Source: Celeribacter indicus
Lineage (GTDB): Bacteria; Pseudomonadota; Alphaproteobacteria; Rhodobacterales; Rhodobacteraceae
Assembly: GCF_000819565.1 (NCBI RefSeq)
Contig: NZ_CP004393.1
Location: forward strand, 847,001 to 911,000
Direction: 5' to 3'
DNA: 64,000 nucleotides
A program made the translations under genes and the position numbers. Of the stretch, positions 16,441-25,652 are shown in pieces (within the stretch, counting starts at the first letter, position 1; every line of letters starts with the position of its first letter). The notes under the pieces were generated by a model, which searched no databases, was not told the DNA's origin, and saw nothing but the letters and a program-made list of their open reading frames with translations.

Positions 16441-17811
16441 ATGACACGGATGCGCTGGGACAGGCTTCTGGACACGACCCTTCTGGGGGAGGCGGACCGC
16501 GTCGCGGCGCCGAACCGTCCGATGTATGCGCAGGATTACGACCGGATCGTGTTCTCCGCGCCCTTCCGCCGGCTCGCGAACAAGACGCAGGTGCATCCGC
16601 TCTCTGCCCATGACCATATCCACAACCGCCTGATCCACTCGGTCGAGACGAATTCCGTCGGCCGCTCGCTCGGCATCGAGGCGGGCCAGTGGCTCGAGGA
16701 GGAGGGCCATCTCGAACCGGGGGCGAAGCATGTCGTCTCCGGCGTGGTGCAGGCCGCCTGTGCCGCGCATGACATCGGCAACCCGCCTTTCGGCCATTCC
16801 GGGGAGGCGGCGATCGGGGCGTGGTTTGCCGACCGCTTTGCGGAGGGGCGCGGGATCTTCGCCGGGATCGCGCCGGCGGACCGGGCCGAATTCGAGCGGT
16901 TCGAGGGCAACGCCCAGGGGTTCCGCCTCATCACCCGGCTCGAGATGTATCGCAACGACGGCGGGATGCGCCTGAGCCATGCGACGCTCGGCGCCTTCAC
17001 CAAATATCCGGCGCTTGCCGCGACCGCCGGGGCGGCGCGCGACAGGGCACGGGACGCCGGCACGCGCCCCTACAAGGGACTGGCGAAATTCGGGATCTTC
17101 CGCGCGGAGATGCCGCTGTTCGAGCAGGTCGCGGCGCGCTGCGGCCTGCTGGCGGTCGAAGATCCCTCCGGCCGCTGGTGGCGGCGCCATCCGCTCGTCT
17201 TCCTCGTCGAGGCGGCGGACGACATCTGCTACAACATCCTCGATCTCGAGGATGCCTATGTCGCCGGCGATCTCGGCGCGGACCAGGTCAAGTCGCTGCT
17301 CGGCGCGCTGTTCGGCGGGACGAACCGGGATGTCTCCGCCGCGACCGGCTATGAGGAGATCACCTATTACCGGGCGCGGTCGATTTCCGCCTCCATCCGG
17401 GCCGCCGTGGCCGCCTTCATCGCCAATTACGACTCGATCATGGCGGGCAGCTTCTCCGCCTCGCTCGTCTCGCGGTCGGAGGTCGCCGCCGCCTTCGCGG
17501 AGATCGAGGCGACCGCGCGGAGCCGGATCTTCAACGCGCCGCGCAAGACCCAGCTCGAGGTCACCGGGCGCAACATCCTCCATCGCGTGCTCTCGGGCGT
17601 CCTGCCGGTCTACGAGGATCTCAAGGCGCAGGGCTGGGATGCCGCGCGCCTGTCGGATTACCACCGCCAGCTCGCCGCCGCCGCGGAGGTCGACCTGCGC
17701 GATGTCGGGGACGATTACAGCGCGCTTCACAGCCTTGCCGATTACGTCTCCGGCATGACGGACCGCTATGCGGTGCGCATTGCCGACATGCTCTCCGGCC
17801 GGATGGGCTGA
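16441..17811 (+). CDS. dgt: deoxyguanosinetriphosphate triphosphohydrolase-like protein
   Basis: HD-domain dNTPase that hydrolyses dNTPs to deoxynucleosides and triphosphate; 456 residues here. HD-motif residues are visible: FRRLANKTQVHPL, HNRLIHSVE, AAHDIGNPPFGHSGE and the aspartate in EAADDICYNI. This arrangement matches type 2 deoxyguanosinetriphosphate triphosphohydrolase-like proteins of alphaproteobacteria. GGGGAGACGGG precedes the start. lepA follows 106 bases downstream on the same strand. Confidence 0.92.
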   Translation: MTRMRWDRLLDTTLLGEADRVAAPNRPMYAQDYDRIVFSAPFRRLANKTQVHPLSAHDHIHNRLIHSVETNSVGRSLGIEAGQWLEEEGHLEPGAKHVVSGVVQAACAAHDIGNPPFGHSGEAAIGAWFADRFAEGRGIFAGIAPADRAEFERFEGNAQGFRLITRLEMYRNDGGMRLSHATLGAFTKYPALAATAGAARDRARDAGTRPYKGLAKFGIFRAEMPLFEQVAARCGLLAVEDPSGRWWRRHPLVFLVEAADDICYNILDLEDAYVAGDLGADQVKSLLGALFGGTNRDVSAATGYEEITYYRARSISASIRAAVAAFIANYDSIMAGSFSASLVSRSEVAAAFAEIEATARSRIFNAPRKTQLEVTGRNILHRVLSGVLPVYEDLKAQGWDAARLSDYHRQLAAAAEVDLRDVGDDYSALHSLADYVSGMTDRYAVRIADMLSGRMG

Positions 17812-17917
17812 CGCGCCTTTCTCCGCGCGCGAAGGCTCCGCGACGCATGAGCACCCTTGCCAATTCGCCCGTTTCCCCCCATAGAAACAGGCTCATTCTC
17901 ATGCGCTGAGGCCATCC

Positions 17918-19717
17918 ATGACCGAGCTGAAAAACATCCGCAACTTTTCCATCGTGGCCCATATCGACCACGGGAAATCGACCCTTGCCGACCGGCTGAT
18001 CCAGCTCACCGGCACCGTGGCCGAGCGGGACATGAAACAGCAGCTCCTCGACGCCATGGACATCGAGCGCGAGCGCGGCATCACGATCAAGGCCAACTCC
18101 GTGCGGATCGAATACCCGGCGAAGGACGGCCAGACCTATATCCTCAACCTGATCGACACGCCCGGCCATGTCGACTTTGCCTATGAGGTGTCGCGGTCCA
18201 TGCAGGCGGTCGAAGGCTCGCTCCTCGTCGTCGACGCCACGCAGGGGGTGGAGGCGCAGACGCTCGCCAATGTGTATCAGGCCATCGACGCCGACCACGA
18301 GATCGTCCCCGTGCTCAACAAGATCGACCTGCCCGCCGCCGAGCCGGAGCGGGTCAAGGAACAGATCGAGGACGTGATCGGCATCGACGCCTCGGAGGCG
18401 GTCGAGATCTCCGCCAAGACCGGGCTCGGCATTCCCGACGTGCTGGAGGCCATCGTCCATCGCCTTCCCGCGCCGACCGGCGACGCCGCGGCACCGCTCA
18501 AGGCGATGCTCGTCGACAGCTGGTATGACCCCTATCTCGGCGTCGTCGTGATGATCCGCGTCATCGACGGCGTGGTGAAGAAGGGCGACCAGATCAAGAT
18601 GATGCAGACCGGCGCCACCTACAAGATCGACAAGCTCTCGGTCCTCAAGCCGCAGATGGTCGATATCGCGGAACTGGGGCCGGGCGAGATCGGCGTCTTC
18701 ACCGCCTCGATCAAGCAGGTGCGCGACACCAAGGTGGGCGATACGATCACCCATGAGAAGAAGCCCTGCGACAAGCCGCTTCCGGGCTTCAAGCCCTCGA
18801 TCCCGGTGGTGTTCTGCGGCCTCTTCCCGGTCGATGCCAACGATTTCGACGACCTGCGCGACGCCATCGAGAAGCTGCAACTCAACGACGCCTCCTTTTC
18901 CTCGGAGATGGAGACATCGGCGGCGCTCGGCTTCGGCTTCCGCTGCGGCTTCCTCGGGCTCTTGCACCTCGAGGTGATCCGCGACCGGCTGGAACGCGAA
19001 TACGATCTCGACCTGATCACCACCGCGCCCTCCGTCGTCTATCACATCCACATGAAGGACGGGACGATGCAGGAGCTGCACAACCCCGCCGACATGCCGG
19101 ACCTGACCTATGTCGACCATATCGAGGAGCCGCGGATCAAGGCGACGATCCTCGTGCCCGACGAATATCTCGGCGACGTGCTCAAGCTCTGCCAGGACCG
19201 CCGCGGCATCCAGCTCGACCTGACCTATGCTGGGCCGCGCGCGATGGTGGTCTATGACCTGCCGCTCAACGAGGTCGTGTTCGACTTCTACGACAGGCTC
19301 AAATCGGTCACGAAAGGCTATGCCTCCTTCGACTACCAGTTCACCGAATATCGCGAGGACAACCTCGTGAAGATGCAGATCCTCGTGAACGACGAGCCGG
19401 TCGACGCGCTGTCGATGATGGTCCACCGCGACCGGGCGGAGCAACGCGGCCGGGCGATGTGCGAAAAGCTCAAGGAGCTGATCCCCCGCCACATGTTCAA
19501 GATCCCGATCCAGGCGGCGATCGGCGGCAAGGTCATCGCGCGCGAGACGCTTTCGGCGCTGCGCAAGGACGTGACCGCGAAATGCTACGGCGGCGATGCG
19601 ACCCGGAAGAAGAAGCTTCTGGAAAAGCAGAAGGCCGGCAAGAAGAAGATGCGCCAGTTCGGCAAGGTCGAGATCCCGCAGGAAGCGTTCATCAGCGCGC
19701 TGAAGATGGACAGCTGA
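17918..19717 (+). CDS. lepA: elongation factor 4 (LepA)
   Basis: Ribosome-associated translational GTPase that back-translocates or rescues stalled ribosomes. 599 residues, standard. GTPase motifs AHIDHGKST (G1), DTPGHVDF (G3) and NKIDLP (G4) are in the first 140 residues; EF-G-like domains II, III and V follow. The C-terminal LepA-specific domain ends in the basic stretch [23 protein letters not shown], as expected. Monocistronic or linked to dgt. Confidence 0.97.
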   Translation: MTELKNIRNFSIVAHIDHGKSTLADRLIQLTGTVAERDMKQQLLDAMDIERERGITIKANSVRIEYPAKDGQTYILNLIDTPGHVDFAYEVSRSMQAVEGSLLVVDATQGVEAQTLANVYQAIDADHEIVPVLNKIDLPAAEPERVKEQIEDVIGIDASEAVEISAKTGLGIPDVLEAIVHRLPAPTGDAAAPLKAMLVDSWYDPYLGVVVMIRVIDGVVKKGDQIKMMQTGATYKIDKLSVLKPQMVDIAELGPGEIGVFTASIKQVRDTKVGDTITHEKKPCDKPLPGFKPSIPVVFCGLFPVDANDFDDLRDAIEKLQLNDASFSSEMETSAALGFGFRCGFLGLLHLEVIRDRLEREYDLDLITTAPSVVYHIHMKDGTMQELHNPADMPDLTYVDHIEEPRIKATILVPDEYLGDVLKLCQDRRGIQLDLTYAGPRAMVVYDLPLNEVVFDFYDRLKSVTKGYASFDYQFTEYREDNLVKMQILVNDEPVDALSMMVHRDRAEQRGRAMCEKLKELIPRHMFKIPIQAAIGGKVIARETLSALRKDVTAKCYGGDATRKKKLLEKQKAGKKKMRQFGKVEIPQEAFISALKMDS

Positions 19718-19837
19718 GGCTGCCCGGCCTGGGTGGCCGCGGGCGGATGCGTTTTGCCGGTGGGAAACGCGCCCGCACCGGAACTCCGCGCGCCCCTGCC
19801 GCGTTTCCTTTCCAACCCCTTCGGAAAGGAGCATACC

Positions 19838-20065
19838 ATGTTCGACCGACTGACGGCCTTTCTCACCCCGCTCTGGGTGCTGTCCATCGCGGGGGCGATC
19901 GTGATCGTGGGTCTCGCGCTCGGCTTCATGACATGGCTGACCTTCGTGGTCGCCGGCATCGTCGGGCTCGTCGGTATTCCGCTCGCCATGTGGAATGCCA
20001 AGAAGATCCGGCGCGACGATCCGAACTGGCGCAAGGATCGGCCCGCCGGGGGCAAGGTCCTCTGA
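19838..20065 (+). CDS. small two-helix membrane protein, unknown
   Basis: 75 residues, start MFDRLTAFLTPLW at 19838 preceded by GGAAAGGAG (19823-19831), a strong ribosome-binding site. Two adjoining hydrophobic segments (LWVLSIAGAIVIVGLALGFMTWLTFVVAGIVGLVGIPLAM, roughly residues 12-51) are followed by a basic, cytoplasmic-looking tail. No recognised domain. It ends before a bidirectional terminator shared with the converging entericidin gene. Confidence 0.7.
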   Translation: MFDRLTAFLTPLWVLSIAGAIVIVGLALGFMTWLTFVVAGIVGLVGIPLAMWNAKKIRRDDPNWRKDRPAGGKVL

Positions 20066-20107
20066 CCGCCTCCCGCCGACCGCGCCCGCCGCGCAGGCCC
20101 GCACAGG

Positions 20108-20134
20108 AAACGCCCGCCGGTCCGGCGGGCGTTT
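20108..20134. terminator. bidirectional terminator
   Basis: Perfect 13-bp inverted repeat: AAACGCCCGCCGG (20108-20120) pairs with CCGGCGGGCGTTT (20122-20134). A-run on one side and T-run on the other let it serve both converging genes. Confidence 0.8.
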
Positions 20135-20155
20135 GCGTTGGCGGAGGGCGGGGGA

Positions 20156-20293
20156 TCACATGCCCGATTGCGCCTCGCGGCTTTCCTGCGACAGGGCGCT
20201 GCCGGCATGCGAGATGTCCTGACCGGCGCCTTCGACGGTTTCACAGGCGGCGAGGCCGAAAAGCATCAGTCCGATCACGAGAACACGTTTCAT
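20156..20293 (-). CDS. entericidin A/B family lipoprotein
   Basis: A 45-residue protein: MKRVLVIGLMLFGLAAC, then ETVEGAGQDISHAGSALSQE and a short tail. The lipobox is LAAC with lipidated C17, and the mature part matches the entericidin pattern (C-x-T-V-x-G-x-G-x-D-I). AAGGAG lies a few bases upstream of the ATG. Entericidins are small envelope lipoproteins; EcnB of E. coli is a bacteriolytic toxin paired with EcnA, but most single homologues are uncharacterised stress-induced lipoproteins. Only one copy is present here. Confidence 0.85.
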   Translation of the reverse strand: MKRVLVIGLMLFGLAACETVEGAGQDISHAGSALSQESREAQSGM

Positions 20294-20439
20294 ATCAGTC
20301 TCCTTTTTCCAAACTTCGCTCGCTCAACGCTCCGGCCGCGCAGGCGGTTCCCCCGGTCGGGCTGCCCGACGGATGTCCGCCGCTTGTCCGACAGCCCGTT
20401 TGATGCCGATCAAGGCGGCCGGTCCGGCCTCCGGTAAGA

Positions 20440-20463
20440 TCACATGCGCGTGTACGCATGTGA
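20440..20463 (+). promoter_or_regulatory. inverted repeat abutting a ribosome-binding site
   Basis: TCACATGCG (20440-20448), six bases, then CGCATGTGA (20455-20463), a perfect 9-bp stem. It runs directly into the AGGAGG ribosome-binding site (20463-20468) of the next small gene. It could be an operator or an RNA hairpin that tunes translation. Confidence 0.5.
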
Positions 20464-20473
20464 GGAGGACGTC

Positions 20474-20650
20474 ATGGGACGGTTCGCAAGTCGGGTTTTC
20501 GCAGTGGCCTTGAGCGTGCTGATGGCTGTGGGCGTGGTGACCGCGCTCGCCATGGGCAAGGCCATTCTCCAGCCGCTCCTGATCGCGACGGGGATCGGAT
20601 TTCTTCTTGTCATTGCAGCGGTTTGGGCCGCCTCGGAACCGGAGGTGTGA
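20474..20650 (+). CDS. 58-residue membrane protein, unknown
   Basis: Start ATG at 20474 with AGGAGG five bases upstream. The product MGRFASRVFAVALSVL... has two hydrophobic segments (about residues 7-27 and 32-52) and ends WAASEPEV. No known domain. The gene is unusual for the perfect inverted repeat directly before its ribosome-binding site. It ends 27 bases before the converging hydrolase stop. Confidence 0.6.
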   Translation: MGRFASRVFAVALSVLMAVGVVTALAMGKAILQPLLIATGIGFLLVIAAVWAASEPEV

Positions 20651-20677
20651 GGCGGGGCGGGCGGGGAGCCCGCCGGT

Positions 20678-21460
20678 TCAGCGCGCCGCCTCCACCGTCT
20701 CCATCCAGGTCCGGCAGGCCGCCTCGAATTCGCGGGGCTTCTCGGCATGGAGCCAATGGCCCGCGCCGGGAATGGAGGCGAATTTCGCCTTCGGAAACAG
20801 GGCTTTGGCGCGATCCCTGTGGTCGCGCTCGACATAGGTGCTCTCGCCCCCGGACAGGAAGAAGGCCGGCCCCCCGAACGTGCCGGAGACCTCGGGAAAG
20901 GCGACGATCTTCGGCATCTCCGCCTCCAGCACATCGAGGTTGAGGAGCCATCTTTTCTCTTTTACCACAAGGCTTTGCAGCAGGAACGCCCGCACGCCGG
21001 CATCGAGCACCTCACGGGCGAGCTGCCGGTCGGCATCCGAGCGTTTCTCCACCTTCGACAGGTTGAGCCCGCGCATCGCGTGGATGAGCGGCGTGTTGTC
21101 GTGGCTGTAGCTGACGGGGGAAATATCCGCCACGATCAGGGACTTGAGGAGCTGCGGGCGGGTGAGGGCAAGAACCATCGCGGCCTTACCGCCCATCGAA
21201 TGCCCCATGACGTGACAGGGGCCGTGGTCGGCCACCAGCGGCTCCAGCACCTCGGCCAGATCGCCCGCCATGTCGGGATAGCTCTGGGTCGGGAAGCGCG
21301 GGCTCTCGCCGTGGTTGCGCATGTCGACCGCGGCCACAAGCCGTTGATCGGAAAGGCGTTTGGAGATCACGCCCCAGTTGCGGGCGGACCCGAACAGGCC
21401 ATGGACGATGAGGAGCGGCGGGCGGTCGGTGGGCTGACCGATAAACACGGTGTTGAGCAT
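20678..21460 (-). CDS. alpha/beta hydrolase (YbfF-like esterase)
   Basis: 260-residue alpha/beta-hydrolase fold. The nucleophile elbow GHSMGG places Ser at residue 88; the oxyanion motif HGLFGSARNW is at residues 20-29 and the catalytic His lies in GAGHWLH near the C-terminus. Similarity to the esterase YbfF group is suggested by the HGLFGS and DMRNHGESP motifs. It starts 52 bases from a divergent small gene. Natural substrate unknown, probably an acyl or thioester. Confidence 0.85.
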   Translation of the reverse strand: MLNTVFIGQPTDRPPLLIVHGLFGSARNWGVISKRLSDQRLVAAVDMRNHGESPRFPTQSYPDMAGDLAEVLEPLVADHGPCHVMGHSMGGKAAMVLALTRPQLLKSLIVADISPVSYSHDNTPLIHAMRGLNLSKVEKRSDADRQLAREVLDAGVRAFLLQSLVVKEKRWLLNLDVLEAEMPKIVAFPEVSGTFGGPAFFLSGGESTYVERDHRDRAKALFPKAKFASIPGAGHWLHAEKPREFEAACRTWMETVEAAR

Positions 21461-21512
21461 GGGTCAGAGATAGCCGCTTGGCCCGCCCGGTCAAAGCCCC
21501 TAAAACAGCCGT

Positions 21513-21884
21513 ATGGAAACGTCGATTTCGCACAGGGCAGAGGAACTGAACGCGCTGATGCGCGACCGTCTCGGTGTGAAGCTCGGGGACGGGTTCGAAG
21601 CGAGGCTCGCGAAGGCCGGGCGCCGCCTGCCGCGCTGGGCGCGGCGCGACGGGCGCGTGATCGCCGAAGCCCTCGGCATGGAAACCCATCCGAAGCTCGC
21701 ACAACAGATCGACCGGGCAAGGGTCGACAAGGCTTTGAAGAACCTTCGGTATTTCCTGATGCGGCAGAATCCGCGCCTGCGCGTGCGCAACCGGGTTCTC
21801 GACATCATCACCGGCATCGCCTTCGCGCTTTTCGTGACCGGGGCGCTGGTGTTGACGGTGCTGGTCTGGCGGGGTCTCGTCTGA
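21513..21884 (+). CDS. conserved hypothetical protein with C-terminal membrane helix
   Basis: 123 residues: a basic, helical cytoplasmic part (LNALMRDRLGVKLGDGFEARLAKAGRRLPRWARRDGRVIAEAL...) followed by one hydrophobic helix (IITGIAFALFVTGALVLTVLVW). The Arg/Lys-rich region resembles other Rhodobacterales proteins of unknown function. It is divergent from the hydrolase gene and ends at a short terminator. Confidence 0.65.
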   Translation: METSISHRAEELNALMRDRLGVKLGDGFEARLAKAGRRLPRWARRDGRVIAEALGMETHPKLAQQIDRARVDKALKNLRYFLMRQNPRLRVRNRVLDIITGIAFALFVTGALVLTVLVWRGLV

Positions 21885-21889
21885 CGAAA

Positions 21890-21909
21890 AAGGGGCCCGG
21901 AGGCCCCTT
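21890..21909. terminator. terminator between converging genes
   Basis: AAGGGGCC (21890-21897), loop CGGA, GGCCCCTT (21902-21909). It follows the 123-residue protein gene and faces glyA. Confidence 0.75.
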
Positions 21910-21929
21910 CGCGTGACGCGCGCCGCGTC

Positions 21930-23225
21930 TCAGAGGGTGGGGTAGAGCGGGAATTTGCCGCACAGCGCCTCGACCTCCGCCTTCACCTTTGCCTCGACCG
22001 CGTCGTTGCCGTCGGCGCCATGCGCGGCGAGCCCGTCGACCACTTCGACGATCCAGTCCGCGATCTGGCGGAATTCCGCCTCACCGAAGCCGCGCGTCGT
22101 GCCGGCCGGCGTGCCGAGGCGGACGCCCGAGGTGACCATCGGCGGCTCCGGGTCGAAGGGAATGCCGTTCTTGTTGCAGGTGATATGCGCACGCTCGAGC
22201 GCCTTCTCGGTGTCGTTGCCCTTCACGCCCTTGGGGCGCAGGTCGACGAGCAGGACATGGGTATCCGTGCCGCCGGTGACGATGTCGAGCCCGCCCTTCA
22301 TGAGCTGGTCGGAGAGCGCCTGGGCGTTCTTCACCACCTGGGCGGCATAGGATTTGAATTCCGGGCGCAGCGCCTCGCCGAAGGCCACCGCCTTGGCGGC
22401 GATCACATGCATGAGCGGACCGCCCTGGATGCCGGGGAAGATGGCGGAATTCACCTTCTTCGCGATCTCGGCGTCGTTGGTGAGGATCATGCCGCCGCGC
22501 GGGCCGCGCAGGGTCTTGTGGGTGGTGGTGGTGACCACGTCGGCATGGGGGAAGGGCGAGGGATGCGCACCGCCCGCGACGAGCCCGGCGAAATGCGCCA
22601 TGTCCACCATCAGCCAGGCGCCGACGCTGTCGGCAATCTCGCGGAATTTCGCAAAGTCGATCTGGCGCGGGATGGCGGAGCCGCCGGCGATGATGAGTTT
22701 CGGCTTGTGCTCGCGCGCAAGCTCGGCCACCGCGTCGTAGTCGATGCGCTGGTCCTGCTGGCGCACGCCGTATTGCACGGCGTTGAACCATTTGCCGGAC
22801 TGGTTGACATGCGCGCCGTGGGTGAGGTGGCCGCCGGAGGCGAGGTTCATGCCGAGGATCGTGTCGCCGGGTTGCAGCAGCGCATTGAACACGCCCTGGT
22901 TGGCCTGCGAGCCGGAATTCGGCTGGACATTCGCGTATTTGCAGCCGAACAGCTCCTTCGCGCGGTCGCGGGCGAGGTTTTCGGTGATGTCGACGAACTG
23001 GCAGCCGCCGTAGTAGCGGCGTCCCGGATAGCCCTCGGCATATTTGTTGGTCAGAACCGAGCCCTGCGCCTCCATCACGGCGGCGGAGACGATGTTTTCC
23101 GAGGCGATCAGCTCGATCTCGTGGCGCTGACGGCCAAGCTCCTGGGTGATCGACGAAAACAGCTCTGGATCGCGCTCGGCGAGGGCTTCGGTGAAGAACC
23201 CGGAATCGCGGACATTGGCGGTCAT
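21930..23225 (-). CDS. glyA: serine hydroxymethyltransferase
   Basis: PLP enzyme that interconverts serine and glycine and supplies 5,10-methylene-tetrahydrofolate. 431 residues. The PLP lysine is in the [14 protein letters not shown] motif; [14 protein letters not shown] and SGSQAN are intact. Start set at MTANVRDSG (23225) because AAGGAG lies eight bases upstream; the alternative ATG at 23246 would put that site inside the coding region. Single gene; no glycine-riboswitch-like structure was noticed. Confidence 0.96.
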   Translation of the reverse strand: MTANVRDSGFFTEALAERDPELFSSITQELGRQRHEIELIASENIVSAAVMEAQGSVLTNKYAEGYPGRRYYGGCQFVDITENLARDRAKELFGCKYANVQPNSGSQANQGVFNALLQPGDTILGMNLASGGHLTHGAHVNQSGKWFNAVQYGVRQQDQRIDYDAVAELAREHKPKLIIAGGSAIPRQIDFAKFREIADSVGAWLMVDMAHFAGLVAGGAHPSPFPHADVVTTTTHKTLRGPRGGMILTNDAEIAKKVNSAIFPGIQGGPLMHVIAAKAVAFGEALRPEFKSYAAQVVKNAQALSDQLMKGGLDIVTGGTDTHVLLVDLRPKGVKGNDTEKALERAHITCNKNGIPFDPEPPMVTSGVRLGTPAGTTRGFGEAEFRQIADWIVEVVDGLAAHGADGNDAVEAKVKAEVEALCGKFPLYPTL

Positions 23226-23505
23226 GCTTTGCTCCTTGGCAGCCATGGGAGTGTCGCGCGTGTCTTAGCCATTCCGTCACATTTGGAAAACCCTTATCCG
23301 TCGCATAATGATGTTGAAACGCCGCGGGCGCCGTTTCCTGCGGGGACCGCGGTTTCCGATCCGCGCCATGGCGGCGCGATGGGTGCCGCGGCGGGCGTTT
23401 CCGCGCCACGGGGAGGGGCTGTGCGAAAACGCGTGAAATCGCCCCGAGGCTTTGATAACGGAGGAACGGTCCGCAGAGGACGGCAGAGAACGAGCAGGAT
23501 CGGAC

Positions 23506-24264
23506 ATGGTCAGGATCGCCTTCACCGCGAGCGACGCGCAGATCGCGCAACGCGCCCTCGAACGCCTGAACGCGCGCTATGCGCATGTGCCGCTCGAGGA
23601 GGCGGAGGTGATCGTGGCGCTCGGCGGCGACGGGTTCATGCTCCAGACGCTGCACGGCACGATGCATCTCGATACCCCGGTCTACGGCATGAACTGCGGC
23701 ACGGTCGGCTTTCTCATGAACGCCTTTCACGAGGAGGCGCTGGTCGAACGGCTGCGCGCCGCCGAGGAGGAGGTGATCAACCCGCTCTCGATGGTGGCCG
23801 AAGGCGTCGACGGGCAGATGCAGCGCGCGCTTGCGATCAACGAGGTGTCGCTGCTGCGCGCCGGCCCGCAGGCGGCGAAGCTGCGCGTCTCGGTCGACGG
23901 CAAGGTGCGGATGGAGGAGCTTGTCTGCGACGGCGTCCTCGTGGCGACGCCGGCGGGATCGACGGCCTATAACTACTCGGCGCGCGGGCCGATCCTTCCC
24001 ATCGGCTCCGACGTCCTGGCGCTGACCGCCATGGCCGCCTTTCGCCCCCGCCGCTGGCGCGGGGCGCTCCTGCCGAAAAGCGCGAAGGTGCGGTTCGAGG
24101 TGCTCGAACCGGCGAAGAGGCCGGTCATGGCGGATGCCGACAGCCGCCACGCCGGGAACGTGCTCTGGGTCGAGATCGCCTCCGAGCCGAAGGTGAAGCA
24201 TCGCATCCTGTTCGATCCCGGTCACGGTCTCGAGGAGCGGCTCCTGCGCGAGCAATTCGTCTAG
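23506..24264 (+). CDS. nadK: NAD kinase
   Basis: Phosphorylates NAD+ to NADP+. 252 residues, the short alphaproteobacterial form. The diagnostic GGDGF motif is at residues 40-44, followed by the NE/D motif (AINEVSLL) and the conserved TPAGSTAYNYSARGPI. Start at 23506 (MVRIAFTASD), with AGGA upstream. Its TAG stop (24262-24264) overlaps the TAG stop of the converging response regulator gene through the shared palindrome CTAG. Confidence 0.94.
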   Translation: MVRIAFTASDAQIAQRALERLNARYAHVPLEEAEVIVALGGDGFMLQTLHGTMHLDTPVYGMNCGTVGFLMNAFHEEALVERLRAAEEEVINPLSMVAEGVDGQMQRALAINEVSLLRAGPQAAKLRVSVDGKVRMEELVCDGVLVATPAGSTAYNYSARGPILPIGSDVLALTAMAAFRPRRWRGALLPKSAKVRFEVLEPAKRPVMADADSRHAGNVLWVEIASEPKVKHRILFDPGHGLEERLLREQFV

Positions 24265-25652
24265 CGGTGAGGATTGCGGGAGCTGCGCACCGGCTGTCCC
24301 CAGCTCTCGAGCTTGCGATAGAGCGTGGAGGGCGAGACGCCGAGCGCGCAGGCCGCGGTGGGGATGGATCCCTTGGCCCGGTCGATCGCCGCCTCGATCG
24401 CGGCGCGTTCGATCGCGGCGAGCGTGCGCCCCGCGAAAGGATCCTGGTCGCGCTCCGTCACGGCGGATGCGGGGACCGCACCGCCGGACATGTTGTCCCG
24501 CAGGTAGAGCGGCAGGTCGGGGAGTTCGACGACCGGGCCGTCGTGCAGCAGGACGATGTTCCACAGGACGTTCATCAGCTCGCGCAGGTTGCCCGGCCAG
24601 CGGTAGTCGAGGAAGGCCGCCTTCACCTCTGCCGACAGCGTCCGGAACTGGCGTCCCTCCTGCGCGCAGAGCCGGTCGAGCTCGATCTCCGCGATCTCGA
24701 TCACGTCGAGCCCCCGTTCGCGCAGCGGCGGCAGGTGGATCGGCAGCACGTTGAGCCGGTAGAACAGGTCCGGCCGGAACTGTTTCGCCTCGACCATCTC
24801 GCGGGGATTGACGGTGCTGGTGCAGATCAGGCGGAAATCCACGGGCCGGCCGGTGACCGCGCCGACGGGCGTGACCGTTCCCGACTGGATGAGGTGCAGC
24901 AGGCGCGCCTGCATCGGCGGCGAGAGCGCGCAGATCTCGTCGAGCAGGAGCGTGCCGCCATTGGCGCGTTCCACGGCGCCGACCCCATCCTGTCCGCCCT
25001 GGCCGCCGATCGCGCCCATCAGCTCGGTCTCGATCGTGTCGGGCGCGGCCGTCGAACAGTCGAAGGTGACGAAGGGCCCGTCGCGGAAGCCGGATTGCGC
25101 GTGGATCGCCCCGGCGGACTTGGCCTTTCCGGTGCCGCTTTCGCCGGTGATGAAGACCGGCGCGGCGGAGCCCGCGACGGAGGAGAGCGTGGCGCAGATG
25201 TCCCGTATGATCCGTGACGCGCTCGCATGCCCGTCGAAGCCGTGGATCGTCGGCCGGGCGGGAGGAGCGGCGGTCTCGCTGACGCCGTGCCCGGAGAGCG
25301 CATTGGCGACGGTGGAGAGCAGCTGGTCCGGTTCGACTGGCTTGACGAGGAAATCGACCGCGCCGCCGCGCATCGCCGCGACCGCGCGGTCGACGGAGGC
25401 AAAGGCGGTGACGGCGATCGGCTTGACTGCGGGATCGTGATCCCTGATCTGGCGGATCAGTTCTATGCCGTCGCCATCCGGCAGGACGATGTCGATGAGC
25501 GCGATCGCCGGTCTGTGGGATTCGGCGAGGGTCCGGCCCTCTTCCCGCGAGCGCGCCGCGAGCACCGAATATCCTCCCGCCTGAAGCGTCGCGGTGAAAA
25601 GGCTCCGATGCGTATCGACATCATCAACGATCAAAATCTGTCTTTGCGACAT
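24261..25652 (-). CDS. NtrC-type response regulator lacking the GAFTGA loop
   Basis: 463-residue regulator: REC domain (about 1-120, phospho-acceptor D54 in LIDIVLPDG, K104), AAA+ domain (about 135-375; Walker A GESGTGK at 170-176, Walker B LLLDE near 235-239, arginine-finger region FRPDLFYRL) and a Fis-type helix-turn-helix (about 423-450). The loop expected to carry GAFTGA, which touches sigma-54, reads ELMGAIGGQGGQDGVG (around 210-225), so the motif is missing. R. capsulatus NtrC similarly lacks GAFTGA and works with housekeeping sigma factor. The gene overlaps the upstream kinase gene by 29 bases, so they form a pair. Regulon unknown. Confidence 0.85.
   Translation of the reverse strand: MSQRQILIVDDVDTHRSLFTATLQAGGYSVLAARSREEGRTLAESHRPAIALIDIVLPDGDGIELIRQIRDHDPAVKPIAVTAFASVDRAVAAMRGGAVDFLVKPVEPDQLLSTVANALSGHGVSETAAPPARPTIHGFDGHASASRIIRDICATLSSVAGSAAPVFITGESGTGKAKSAGAIHAQSGFRDGPFVTFDCSTAAPDTIETELMGAIGGQGGQDGVGAVERANGGTLLLDEICALSPPMQARLLHLIQSGTVTPVGAVTGRPVDFRLICTSTVNPREMVEAKQFRPDLFYRLNVLPIHLPPLRERGLDVIEIAEIELDRLCAQEGRQFRTLSAEVKAAFLDYRWPGNLRELMNVLWNIVLLHDGPVVELPDLPLYLRDNMSGGAVPASAVTERDQDPFAGRTLAAIERAAIEAAIDRAKGSIPTAACALGVSPSTLYRKLESWGQPVRSSRNPHR

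Noticed and set aside
17621..20104. An 827-codon frame on the minus strand opposite lepA and dgt
   Set aside because: Antisense shadow of two well-recognised genes in GC-rich DNA.
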